Shown here one piece after another: positions 46,563 through 53,993 of a stretch of 64,000 bases of DNA. A model generated the notes under the pieces. That model ran no database searches and was not told the DNA's origin. It saw only the letters and a program-made list of their open reading frames with translations. The DNA lies in contig JBDQQY010000019.1 in the NCBI GenBank assembly GCA_039889035.1, forward strand, positions 121,902 to 185,901. Reading direction: 5' to 3'. A program made the translations under genes and the position numbers. The DNA comes from Plantactinospora sp039889035. GTDB lineage: Bacteria; Actinomycetota; Actinomycetes; Mycobacteriales; Micromonosporaceae. How positions within the stretch are numbered: the first letter of the stretch is position 1; each line of letters starts with the position of its first letter.

Positions 46563-47087
46563 TCAGGCGATCCAGTGCGGGCGTCGGGCCGGCGAAGACG
46601 GGGCCGGCCCGGCCGCGAGCGCGGTGGCCAGCCGGCGTACGGCCTCGCGCAGCGTCTCCGCCGGCAGGGTGTACGGAATCCGCAGACGCTGCTCGAAGAC
46701 GCCCGGGTCGGAGGCGAAGTAACTGCCGCTCTCGATCCGTACCCCGTAGTCCAGGGCCCGGTCGGCCAAGGTGGAGGCGACCGGCTCGGCCAGGTCCCCC
46801 CAGAGCGACAGGCCGCCCGGCGGTGGCTGCCAGCTCCACTGCGGAAGATGCTCGGCCAGCGCGGCGGTGAGCGCCGCGCGCTGCTCGCGCAGCCGCGCCA
46901 GCCGGGACGGCAGCAGGTCTCCGGCCCGGTCGAGCAGATTGAGCGCCAGCAACTGGAGTGATCGACTCAGCTCCAGCACCGAGCCGCCCATGTCGGTGGC
47001 GACGCGCTGCCCGGCCAGTTCGGTGACGAGCCGCGCCGGGGCGCGCAGCCAGCCGATCCGCAGCCCGGCCCAGTGGGTCTTGCTCAT
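46563..47087 (-). pseudogene. fragment of a MocR/PdxR-type regulator (aminotransferase domain)
   Basis: The 174-residue ORF matches only the C-terminal third of a GntR/MocR-type regulator. It begins at the PLP-lysine motif (GSMSKTHWAGLRIGWLRAP; the frame is open some residues before the ATG) and runs to the end of the aminotransferase domain. The HTH and the first two thirds of the family's roughly 450 residues are absent upstream. It is most likely a 5'-truncated remnant. Confidence 0.75.
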
Positions 47088-47337
47088 CGAACCGAGCTCG
47101 CGGTCGGCGGGGTTGCCCAGTACTTCCTGCCGTGGTTCGCCTACCGGCGCGCCCCCGAACGCACCAGACCGCGCCGGTGACTGGACCGCCCATGCGGTAC
47201 CGCCGTACGACCCGCCGGAGAGTCGATCGACAGGTGCCGCTGGAGATGTGAGTCACCGCACATCGTTACGGTCGGCGAAGAGTTGATGCCGCTCCGTATG
47301 GTGAAGATTCATCTCCATCGAGACGTTCGGGGGATTT

Positions 47338-47709
47338 ATGATCAAGCTGCGAAATTCGGCCTGGACGAGACGTGGCGGCCTCCTCGCTGTGGCATCGGCC
47401 GCCATGATCGCGATCGCGAGCACCCCTTCGTACGCTGCCGTGTCGCTGTCGACAACAGGGGCAGCGGGTCGGGCCGTCTACGCCGGCGACAACATCCACC
47501 GTCTCTACGCCAAAGATCCACTGACCGATGGCCACTGCGCGCAGTGGCAGATCCGCCTGCCGGGCGGCTCGTGGCAATGGACGGGCGACCGGGCGTGCAG
47601 CTCCACCGAGGAGTACGTAGCGGCGACCTCTTCGGGCAACCAGATCCGGATCTGCCGTACCGGAGTCGGCAACTGCTCGTCCGCCTACCAACTGCGCCCG
47701 GGAGCGTGA
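47338..47709 (+). CDS. small secreted protein, unknown
   Basis: The 123-residue protein starts with a Sec signal peptide (basic start, hydrophobic LLAVASAAMIAIAS, cleavage after SYA near residue 33). The mature part is about 90 residues with four cysteines (GHCAQW, RACSS, RICRTG, NCSS), enough for two disulfides, and many Trp/Gly. I recognise no family. GGGGGA precedes the ATG. It stands alone, upstream of the convergent aroK. Confidence 0.7.
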   Translation: MIKLRNSAWTRRGGLLAVASAAMIAIASTPSYAAVSLSTTGAAGRAVYAGDNIHRLYAKDPLTDGHCAQWQIRLPGGSWQWTGDRACSSTEEYVAATSSGNQIRICRTGVGNCSSAYQLRPGA

Positions 47710-47789
47710 CCCGGAACGGCCCGTCTGCGGTTTTCGGTCCAGGGCGGGCCGTCCCGGCCTGACACCGTCGGGGTGGCCAGGCGGCCGGG

Positions 47790-48302
47790 CTAGGTCGGGT
47801 CGGCGGCGAGGTCCGCCAGGATCTCGTCGGCGACCTGCTCCGGGGTCCGGCCGTCGGTCACCACCGTGTGCGTCGCCACCTCGGTGTAGAGCGGACGCCG
47901 CTGGTCGAGCAGGTGCCTCAGGGTGGCCCGGGGATTGATCGCCAGCAGCGGCCTGCCGGTGCCCAGGCCGACCCGCTTGACCGCGTCCGACAGCTCCACG
48001 GAGAGGTAGACGACCCGGTGCCCGGCCAGCGCGGCCCGGTTCTCCTCGGCGAGGATCGCGCCGCCGCCGAGCGCCAGCACCCCGTCGAAGGAGGCCAGCG
48101 CGGTCGCCACCGCAGCCCGTTCCAGGGTACGGAAGTGTTCCTCGCCGTCGTCGACGAAGATCTCCGGAATCGGCTTGCCGGCCGTCGCCTCGATGTCGCT
48201 GTCGGTGTCCCGGAAGTCGACCCCGAGCCCCTTGGCGACCAGCAGCCCGGTACTGGTCTTGCCGGCACCCATCACGCCGACCAGAACACAGACCGGCGCC
48301 AT
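47790..48302 (-). CDS. aroK: shikimate kinase
   Basis: AroK phosphorylates shikimate. The 170-residue protein has the P-loop GVMGAGKTSTG, DTDSDIEATAGKPIPEIF with the shikimate-binding Asp, LGGGAIL and the lid Arg in GTGRPLL. A 60-bp tandem repeat array separates it from aroC upstream, and unrelated genes separate it from aroB downstream. Confidence 0.96.
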   Translation of the reverse strand: MAPVCVLVGVMGAGKTSTGLLVAKGLGVDFRDTDSDIEATAGKPIPEIFVDDGEEHFRTLERAAVATALASFDGVLALGGGAILAEENRAALAGHRVVYLSVELSDAVKRVGLGTGRPLLAINPRATLRHLLDQRRPLYTEVATHTVVTDGRTPEQVADEILADLAADPT

Positions 48303-48320
48303 CAGCGGCGCTCCCGTTCC

Positions 48321-48489
48321 GTTCGCGACTGCGGGGCTCGCAAACCCGGCTCACTCCTCGCGCTCACCGTGCTGGCTGCCGTTCGCGACTGCGGGGCTCG
48401 CAAACCCGGCTCACTCCTCGCGCTCACCGTGCTGGCTGCCGTTCGCGACTGCGGGGCTCGCAAACCCGGCTCACTCCTCGCGCTCACCG
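48321..48489. repeat. perfect 60-bp tandem repeat, 2.8 copies
   Basis: Copies run 48321-48380, 48381-48440 and 48441-48489 (49 bp, partial) with no mismatch. Each begins GTTCGCGACTGCGGGGCTCG. The aroC stop codon lies inside the third copy, and aroK starts 18 nt beyond the first. Each unit can fold a GTTCGCGA/TCGCAAAC stem with one mismatch. Perfect identity implies recent expansion. Confidence 0.95.
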
Positions 48490-49662
48490 GATCACCAGGT
48501 TGTCCAGGTAGCCGGCGAGGTTGCGGCGGATCTCGGTGACCGAGTCGCCGCCGAACTTCTCCAGCGCCGCCTCGGCCAGCACCAGCGCGACCATGGTCTC
48601 GGCGACGATCGCGGCGGCGGGTACGGCGCAGACGTCGGAGCGCTGGTTGATCGCGGTCGCCGGCTCGCCGGTCGTCACGTCCACCGTGGAGAGTGCCCGG
48701 TTGAGCGAGGAGATCGGCTTCATCGCGGCGCGTACCCGCAGTGGCTCGCCGGTGGTGATCCCGCCCTCCAGGCCGCCGGCCCGGTCGGTGACCCGGCGTA
48801 CCCCGGTCGCGGTGGGGACGATCTCGTCGTGCGCCACCGAGCCCCGGGACCGGGCCTGCTGCCAGGCGTCGCCGATCTCCACGCCCTTGATCGCCTGGAT
48901 GGACATCAGCGCGGCGGCGAGCCGGGCGTCGAGCTTGCGGTCCCACTGCACGTGACTGCCCAGCCCCGGCGGTACACCGTAGGCGAGCACCTCGACGATG
49001 CCGCCCAGGGTGTCGGCGTCGGACTTGGCGGCGTCCACCTCGGCGACCATCCGGGCGCTGGCCTCCGGGTCGAGGCAGCGCAGCGGGTCGGCGTCGATCC
49101 GCTCGGCGTCCTCGGGCCGGGGCTGGAGCCCGGGCTTGGCGGCCACCGAGCCCAGCTCCACCACGTGCGAGACGATCTCGATGCCGAGCGCCTGCCGGAG
49201 CAGGGCCCGGGCGACGGTGCCGACCGCGACCCGGGCGGCGGTCTCCCGCGCGCTGGCGCGTTCCAGGATCGGCCGGGCGTCGGTGTGGCCGTACTTCTGC
49301 ATGCCGGCCAGGTCGGCGTGCCCGGGTCGGGGGCGGGTCAGCGGGGCGTTGCGGGCCTGAGCGGCCAGCACCTCCGGGTCGACCGGGTCGGCCGCCATCA
49401 CCGTCTGCCACTTCGGCCACTCGGAGTTGCCCACCCGGATCGCCACCGGGCTGCCCAGGGTCAGGCCGTGCCGGAGACCGCCGACGATCTCGACCTCGTC
49501 CCGCTCGAAGGACATCCGGGCGCCCCGGCCGTAGCCGAGCCGGCGGCGGCCCAACTGGCGGACGATCTCCTCGCTGGTCACCTCGACCCCGGCCGGCAAG
49601 CCTTCCAGCACCGCAATCAGGGCGGGACCATGGGACTCCCCCGCCGTCAACCAGCGCAACAC
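48484..49662 (-). CDS. aroC: chorismate synthase
   Basis: AroC makes chorismate from EPSP using reduced FMN, the last common aromatic step. The 392-residue protein has LRWLTAGESHGPAL, RRRLGYGRGARM, HADLAGMQKYGHTDARPILERASARETAARV and the C-terminal SDVCAVPAAAIVAE. I chose the GTG giving MLRWLTAGESHG; a TTG two codons earlier is possible. Its stop falls inside the 60-bp repeat. Confidence 0.97.
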   Translation of the reverse strand: MLRWLTAGESHGPALIAVLEGLPAGVEVTSEEIVRQLGRRRLGYGRGARMSFERDEVEIVGGLRHGLTLGSPVAIRVGNSEWPKWQTVMAADPVDPEVLAAQARNAPLTRPRPGHADLAGMQKYGHTDARPILERASARETAARVAVGTVARALLRQALGIEIVSHVVELGSVAAKPGLQPRPEDAERIDADPLRCLDPEASARMVAEVDAAKSDADTLGGIVEVLAYGVPPGLGSHVQWDRKLDARLAAALMSIQAIKGVEIGDAWQQARSRGSVAHDEIVPTATGVRRVTDRAGGLEGGITTGEPLRVRAAMKPISSLNRALSTVDVTTGEPATAINQRSDVCAVPAAAIVAETMVALVLAEAALEKFGGDSVTEIRRNLAGYLDNLVIR

Positions 49663-49759
49663 GACCAACCCTCTCCTCGTGGCGACCGGGCCGGCCGCCC
49701 GCCGGTCAAGTTTGGCACGGCCCCGGTGTGCTGCCGCGCACCGCCCGTGCCGTCCCGCT

Positions 49760-50257
49760 CTACGGACGGGCAGGACCCGCCGGCCCGGGCGGCTGGTCGA
49801 CCCGCTCTTGATCGGCGAGCAGGTCGGCGAGCCGGTGCAGTTGGCCGGCGGCCCGCACGATGTCCCGGCGGGCCGGTTCGTCGAGCCGGTGCAGGGCGTC
49901 GAGCAGCAGGTCGCGCCGCTGCGCGACGTACTCGGCGATCCGCAGGTGCGCGGCCGGGGTCAGTCGGAGCCGGACGATCCGCCGGTTGTGCGGGTCCCGG
50001 GCGCGCTCCAGCAGACCGGCACCGGCGAGGTCACCGACCAGCGTGCTGACCGTGTTGGCGGCGGTGTGCAGCCGTTCCGCCGCCTCCTTGACGCTGATCT
50101 CCGGGCAGCGCTCGACCAGCCGCAGCACCTCCACCTGGGCGTCCGGCAGCGGTACCCGGCCGATCCGTCGACTCGTCGACCGGCGCAGTACCCGGTGCAG
50201 GTCCGCCACGGCGCTGCCGAGCGTCTCTGCCGCGCCGGCCGTCACGTCGTCGGTCAT
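49760..50257 (-). CDS. MarR family transcriptional regulator
   Basis: The protein has the MarR winged helix: ISVKEAAERLHTAANTVSTLVGDLAGAGLLERARDPHNRRIVRLRLT split over residues 58-105, with the wing DPHNRR. Such proteins repress drug-efflux genes and release DNA on ligand binding. It is divergent from a Bcr/CflA-type efflux gene 178 nt away, which is its likely target. An upstream start at 50278 is possible. Confidence 0.9.
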   Translation of the reverse strand: MTDDVTAGAAETLGSAVADLHRVLRRSTSRRIGRVPLPDAQVEVLRLVERCPEISVKEAAERLHTAANTVSTLVGDLAGAGLLERARDPHNRRIVRLRLTPAAHLRIAEYVAQRRDLLLDALHRLDEPARRDIVRAAGQLHRLADLLADQERVDQPPGPAGPARP

Positions 50258-50435
50258 CCTCGATCCCGTCACCGTCACGATCCCCTGTCACCGTCTCGTC
50301 CGGCACCGTCCTGGTCCGGCACCCCTGCCGTCGTCACCCGGGCACGTCGGTGCCTCCCGGGTCGGCTACTTCACATCGCAATACCTCTGCCCACAGAGCT
50401 AAAGTGTCGGCTATCCCAAGACTAGGGGGACCGCA

Positions 50436-51737
50436 GTGGGCAGAGCGCGCTCCGCAGCACCGCCGGGCCGCGCCTCCGGAGCCGGCCAACTGCTGCTGCT
50501 CGGTACCCTGACCGCAGTCGGTCCACTGTCCCTGGACATGTACCTGCCGGCGTTCCCCGAGATGACCGGCGACCTCGCCGCCACCCCGGCGCAGGTGCAG
50601 TTCTCGCTCACCACCTTCCTGTTCGGCCTCGCCCTCGGCCAGCTCGTCACCGGGCCGCTCAGCGACCGGTGGGGGCGTCGCCGGCCGGTACTGGTCGGTG
50701 TCGTCGCGTACACCGTGACCAGCCTGCTCTGCGCGTTCGCCCCGTCGGCCGAGGCACTTGCCGCACTCCGACTGCTCCAGGGCGCGGCCAGCGGCATGGG
50801 CGTGGTCGTCGCCCGGGCCATCGTCCGGGACCTCTACTCCGGGGTGGCGGCGGCGAAGTACTTCTCCCGACTGATCCTGATCTTCGGGGTCGCCCCGGCC
50901 GCCGCACCGGCCCTCGGCAACCTGGTGCTCCGGTTCGGCGACTGGCGGGCGGTCTTCGTCGCGCTGTCGGCGATCGGTGTGCTGGTGCTCGTCGCCGTCG
51001 CCTGGCGGCTGCCGGAGACGCTTGCGCCGCAGCGGCGGCACACCGGCGGGCTGGCCGGTACCGCGCGGGCGATGTGGGGACTGCTCACCGACCGGGTCTA
51101 CCTCGGCTACGTACTCACCCAGGGCTTGGCCTTCGCCGCGCTCTTCGCGTACATCTCGGGGTCCTCGTTCGTGATCCAGGACGTCTTCGCGCTCTCCGCC
51201 GGCTGGTTCACACTGGTCTTCGCGGTGAACGCCGTCGGGATGACCGCGGTCGGGCAACTCAACGCCCGACTGCTCGACCGGTACGGCACCCGCCGGCTGC
51301 TCGGCACCGGCCTGCTCGCCAGCCTGCTGGCCGCCGCCGCCCTGCTCGGCGGGGCGGTCACCGAGAACGTCCCGACCGTCCTGGTCGCGCTCTTCGTCTT
51401 CGTCTCGTGCATCGGGATGACCTTGCCGAACGGACTGGCCCTGGCGCTGGACCGGCACCCCGGGCACGCCGGCAGCGCTGCCGCACTGCTCGGCGCGCTC
51501 CAGTTGTCCGTCGCTGCCGCCCTGGCACCGCTGGCCGCGGTCGGCCCGGACGACAGCGCGGTGCCGATGGCAGTACTCATGCTCGGCAGCACCGCGCTCT
51601 CCGCGCTGGTGGTTTTCACCATCGCGCGGGGACGGGAACCGGCCGAACCGGCGGCGGACGGACCCGGCCGCCTGAGCCCGTGGAAAACCGAGCGATCGCG
51701 TACGCCCGCCAGTCCCGCTCCGGCGGAACGCACATGA
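50436..51737 (+). CDS. Bcr/CflA-type MFS multidrug efflux transporter
   Basis: The 433-residue protein has about 12 membrane spans. SLDMYLPAFPEMTGDL in span 1 and GPLSDRWGRRRPVL in the first cytoplasmic loop are typical of the 12-TM drug:proton antiporter group including Bcr and florfenicol/chloramphenicol exporters. RLLQGAASGMGVVVARAIVRDL gives the span-4/5 motif. GTG start behind AGGGGGA. A MarR gene is divergent. Confidence 0.93.
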   Translation: MGRARSAAPPGRASGAGQLLLLGTLTAVGPLSLDMYLPAFPEMTGDLAATPAQVQFSLTTFLFGLALGQLVTGPLSDRWGRRRPVLVGVVAYTVTSLLCAFAPSAEALAALRLLQGAASGMGVVVARAIVRDLYSGVAAAKYFSRLILIFGVAPAAAPALGNLVLRFGDWRAVFVALSAIGVLVLVAVAWRLPETLAPQRRHTGGLAGTARAMWGLLTDRVYLGYVLTQGLAFAALFAYISGSSFVIQDVFALSAGWFTLVFAVNAVGMTAVGQLNARLLDRYGTRRLLGTGLLASLLAAAALLGGAVTENVPTVLVALFVFVSCIGMTLPNGLALALDRHPGHAGSAAALLGALQLSVAAALAPLAAVGPDDSAVPMAVLMLGSTALSALVVFTIARGREPAEPAADGPGRLSPWKTERSRTPASPAPAERT

Positions 51738-51775
51738 GCGCCCCGCCGCCCGGGTCGTCCGGATAACGGGGCGCT
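51737..51775. terminator. hairpin between convergent MFS and DUF397 genes
   Basis: AGCGCCCCG (51737-51745) pairs with CGGGGCGCT (51767-51775), a 9-bp stem starting at the last base of the MFS stop. It could end both converging transcripts. Confidence 0.5.
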
Positions 51776-51792
51776 GGTCGTGGCTCTGGCGG

Positions 51793-51978
51793 CTACGGCC
51801 GCCGGGCTACCTCACCGACGAACGCCCGCCAAGCGGCCGACCCGAACGTCAGGGTGCCGCCATCCCGATCCTTGGTGTCCCGGACCAGCACCCGGCCCGG
51901 AAGGTTGTCGGCAACCTCGACGCAGTTGCCCTGGTTGGTGCCGCTGCGGCTGCTCTTGTGCCAGTTCGGCTCAGTCAT
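51793..51978 (-). CDS. DUF397 domain protein
   Basis: The 61-residue protein is a complete DUF397: WHKSSRSGTNQGNCVEVAD, then VLVRDTKDRDGGTLTFGSAAWRAFV. Such proteins are paired with WhiJ-like XRE regulators in actinomycetes, in some cases as functional partners in development or antibiotic control. It overlaps the XRE gene end by 8 nt, so it is translated with it. Confidence 0.92.
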   Translation of the reverse strand: MTEPNWHKSSRSGTNQGNCVEVADNLPGRVLVRDTKDRDGGTLTFGSAAWRAFVGEVARRP

Positions 51979-52747
51979 GGTTGTTGACCGCCTTCATGAT
52001 CAGGTCTTGTGACAAGCTTACCGGCAGGGCCAGACCCCGGACGATCTCCCACGATCGCTCCAGTTCGTCCACGTCCGCCCCATCGGTCACCGAACGTCCT
52101 CGAAGCTGGTCGTCAAGATAGACGGCCCGGCCCCGGGCCGGAAGGGTCGCCAGCACGAACGCTCCCTGGAGGCCAGGATGCAGGCCAGCGGCACGGGGCA
52201 CAACCAGGATCTGCACCTGCGGCCGGCGACTCACCTCGATCAGATGCTCTAGCTGCCCCTTCACGACGTCGACAGGCCCATAGCTGAGGGCCACTTCACA
52301 GATCACCGCAGACAGCATCGGAGGGCTGGGCCGGTCGATCGTCGCGGCCTGCCGTTCACGCCGCACCTGCGTTGTCCGGTCGATCGCCTCCTCGGGCAGC
52401 CTGCCGCTGGCGAGCAGCGCCCGGGTGTACGCCTCGGTCTGGAGTAGTCCGGGAATCAGGCTGTGTTCGAAGCAGCGCAACATGGTTGCCCGCTGCTCGT
52501 GCTCCGTCCAGGGGCGCAGCCAGGTGGGCCGGGCATCCTCCCGCGCCTCCCTGGTCGCACGCTGGATCTGGTCGCCGGTCTTGAAATGCTCGTCAAGGCG
52601 TTCGGCGGTGTCCGGCTGAGGAATCATCCGGCCCTGCTCGAACGCCGCGATCGACGCTCCGCTCAGGCCAACGGCCGCTCCCACCTGATCCCGGGTGCGC
52701 TTCGCCCGCGTTCGCTGTGCCCTGAGGATCTCTCGTAGATCGTTCAT
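51971..52747 (-). CDS. XRE family regulator with DUF5753 (WhiJ-like)
   Basis: The 258-residue protein has an N-terminal XRE HTH (TRDQVGAAVGLSGASIAAFEQGRMIP) and the large DUF5753 C-terminal domain: RCFEHSLIPGLLQTEAYTRALL, RQAATI, and VDVVKGQLEHLIEVS. These regulators occur in many copies per actinomycete genome, each with a DUF397 partner. Divergent to it are two small Cys-rich ORFs. An ACTAGT-centred AT-rich patch lies before its ATG. Confidence 0.92.
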   Translation of the reverse strand: MNDLREILRAQRTRAKRTRDQVGAAVGLSGASIAAFEQGRMIPQPDTAERLDEHFKTGDQIQRATREAREDARPTWLRPWTEHEQRATMLRCFEHSLIPGLLQTEAYTRALLASGRLPEEAIDRTTQVRRERQAATIDRPSPPMLSAVICEVALSYGPVDVVKGQLEHLIEVSRRPQVQILVVPRAAGLHPGLQGAFVLATLPARGRAVYLDDQLRGRSVTDGADVDELERSWEIVRGLALPVSLSQDLIMKAVNNHD

Positions 52748-52998
52748 CTAATCCACCCGACTCCAGATCAACTAGTCAATATCCTTCGATACTCTCGCTC
52801 GCTTATCTTCCGCTCCAGACGGGTCTCGGTCCAGGGTGGATGGCAGACGATGAAGGACTGGCGCGCCAAACCCAGACCCATCCAACGCCTCACGGGCATC
52901 CCATCGCGCCCCACGGATGCGCTCCTCCGTGAACGGACGGGGACCGATTCGGAAAGGCGGTCCTCCCCCTTATCTCCGAGACTCTGAGAGGTGACCCA

Positions 52999-53382
52999 AT
53001 GACACAGGAAAGGCGACCGCACCGACGAGACTGGCGGCGACTGTGGCTCTATTGCCGATGCGGTCACCGCTGGGTCTGCCCGGACTCACTCAAACGGGTT
53101 CCGCTGCCATTCGGCCCCCCGCTGCGACCGATGACCGAGGCGGAGTATCAGGCCGGCATGGAGGCGTTCTCGCCCAAGGTAACCCGCTCGGCTCCGGTCG
53201 GACCGCCGCCAGCCAAGGTGCACTGGGCGCGACAGGGCAGGGACGGCAGAGACGATCCGCTCTGGAACTCACCGTCCGGGCGACACCAGATCGGCCGAGC
53301 CGGCGCGCTGACGCCCGCCCAGATCCACCGGGGCCGCTACGGAGAGCGGTCACACCGTGCCGAGCGAGCCGGTCGGATGTAG
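52999..53382 (+). CDS. hypothetical small protein with CxC-W-C motif
   Basis: The 127-residue protein has YCRCGHRWVCPDSL at about residues 18-31, a C-x-C-x3-W-x-C pattern that could bind zinc. The rest is Arg/Pro-rich with a conserved-looking EAEYQAGMEAF helix. GAGAGGTGA precedes the ATG. The next ORF starts 2 nt after its stop. The pair is divergent from the XRE/DUF397 unit. No known function. Confidence 0.65.
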   Translation: MTQERRPHRRDWRRLWLYCRCGHRWVCPDSLKRVPLPFGPPLRPMTEAEYQAGMEAFSPKVTRSAPVGPPPAKVHWARQGRDGRDDPLWNSPSGRHQIGRAGALTPAQIHRGRYGERSHRAERAGRM

Positions 53383-53384
53383 CC

Positions 53385-53675
53385 GTGATCGGGCCGCAGG
53401 AGCGCTGGTACCGGCACATGCGACGGCTCGCCCGGCGGCGCTACCCGACCGGCAGACACACTCCGGCGCAGTCGTATAGCTGCGAGACCTGCCGCGACCC
53501 CTGGCCCTGCGCGCCCGCCCGTCTGGCCCTGCTCATCGGCTTCAGAGGCAACCGGGTCGGACTGATGATGTACCTCGGCGTACACCTCACCCGCGCACTG
53601 CAAGCCATGCCCGACACCCACCCCGCGCTGATCGCCGGGCAGATCCTCTACTGGGTGCCCCGGCGCCGCCAGTGA
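53385..53675 (+). CDS. hypothetical small protein with CxxC-W-C motif
   Basis: The 96-residue protein from a GTG has SYSCETCRDPWPCAPARLALL, C-x2-C-x3-W-x-C, similar in layout to the motif of the preceding ORF. The C-terminal half (GLMMYLGVHLTRALQAMP, LIAGQILYWVPRRR) is helical. Similar small actinobacterial proteins near XRE/DUF397 pairs are sometimes labelled flavin reductase, which I do not think is supported by this sequence. It is coupled to the upstream ORF. Confidence 0.65.
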   Translation: MIGPQERWYRHMRRLARRRYPTGRHTPAQSYSCETCRDPWPCAPARLALLIGFRGNRVGLMMYLGVHLTRALQAMPDTHPALIAGQILYWVPRRRQ

Positions 53676-53789
53676 CCTGCCTCGTCACCCGACCGGCCCG
53701 CTTCGGTTCGCCGCCTTCCCCTCGGCGCTCCGGGGCGGGCCTTTGTGCGAGCGAGTTTCCGAGGCGTCGGACGACTACCACCTGTAGCG

Positions 53790-53837
53790 CCACCGTGGAT
53801 GGTGGGCCGGGACGTCCCGGCCCACCCTCCACGGTGG
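53790..53837. terminator. 48-bp near-perfect palindrome
   Basis: CCACCGTGGA-x-GGTGGGCCGGGAC is followed directly by its complement over 24 bp per arm with a single mismatch and no spacer. It lies 115 nt after the small ORF pair and 24 nt before the glycosidase promoter. It is most simply a terminator insulating the two units, but a cruciform or operator is possible. Confidence 0.55.
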
Positions 53838-53860
53838 TCGCGCCGGCATCGACGGCGCTG

Positions 53861-53890
53861 TTGACATTCCCGAAACACCCACCATATTTT
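53861..53890 (+). promoter_or_regulatory. promoter of the GH95 gene
   Basis: TTGACA (53861-53866) is a perfect -35 box. The AT-rich CATATTTT follows with 17-18 bp spacing (-10 near 53884-53890). This is the lowest-GC spot in the region. The leader is about 98 nt, with AAGGGA before the gene start. Confidence 0.65.
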
Positions 53891-53993
53891 ATGAAAACAT
53901 CGGGTCTCTCGATGATCAACACGCCCGCCACCGCACGCCCGGATCCTGAAGGCCCGTGAAAGGCCCGATGAATCCGGCAGGAAGGGAACGATC

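Noticed and set aside
52755..52790. AT-rich TTGACTAGTTGA patch before the XRE gene as an operator
   Set aside because: Symmetry is only partial and promoter spacing to the ATG does not work well.
52768..53067. Minus-strand frame of 99 codons between the XRE gene and the Cys-rich ORFs
   Set aside because: It overlaps the start of a better supported plus-strand ORF, has no recognisable domain, and covers the divergent promoter region.
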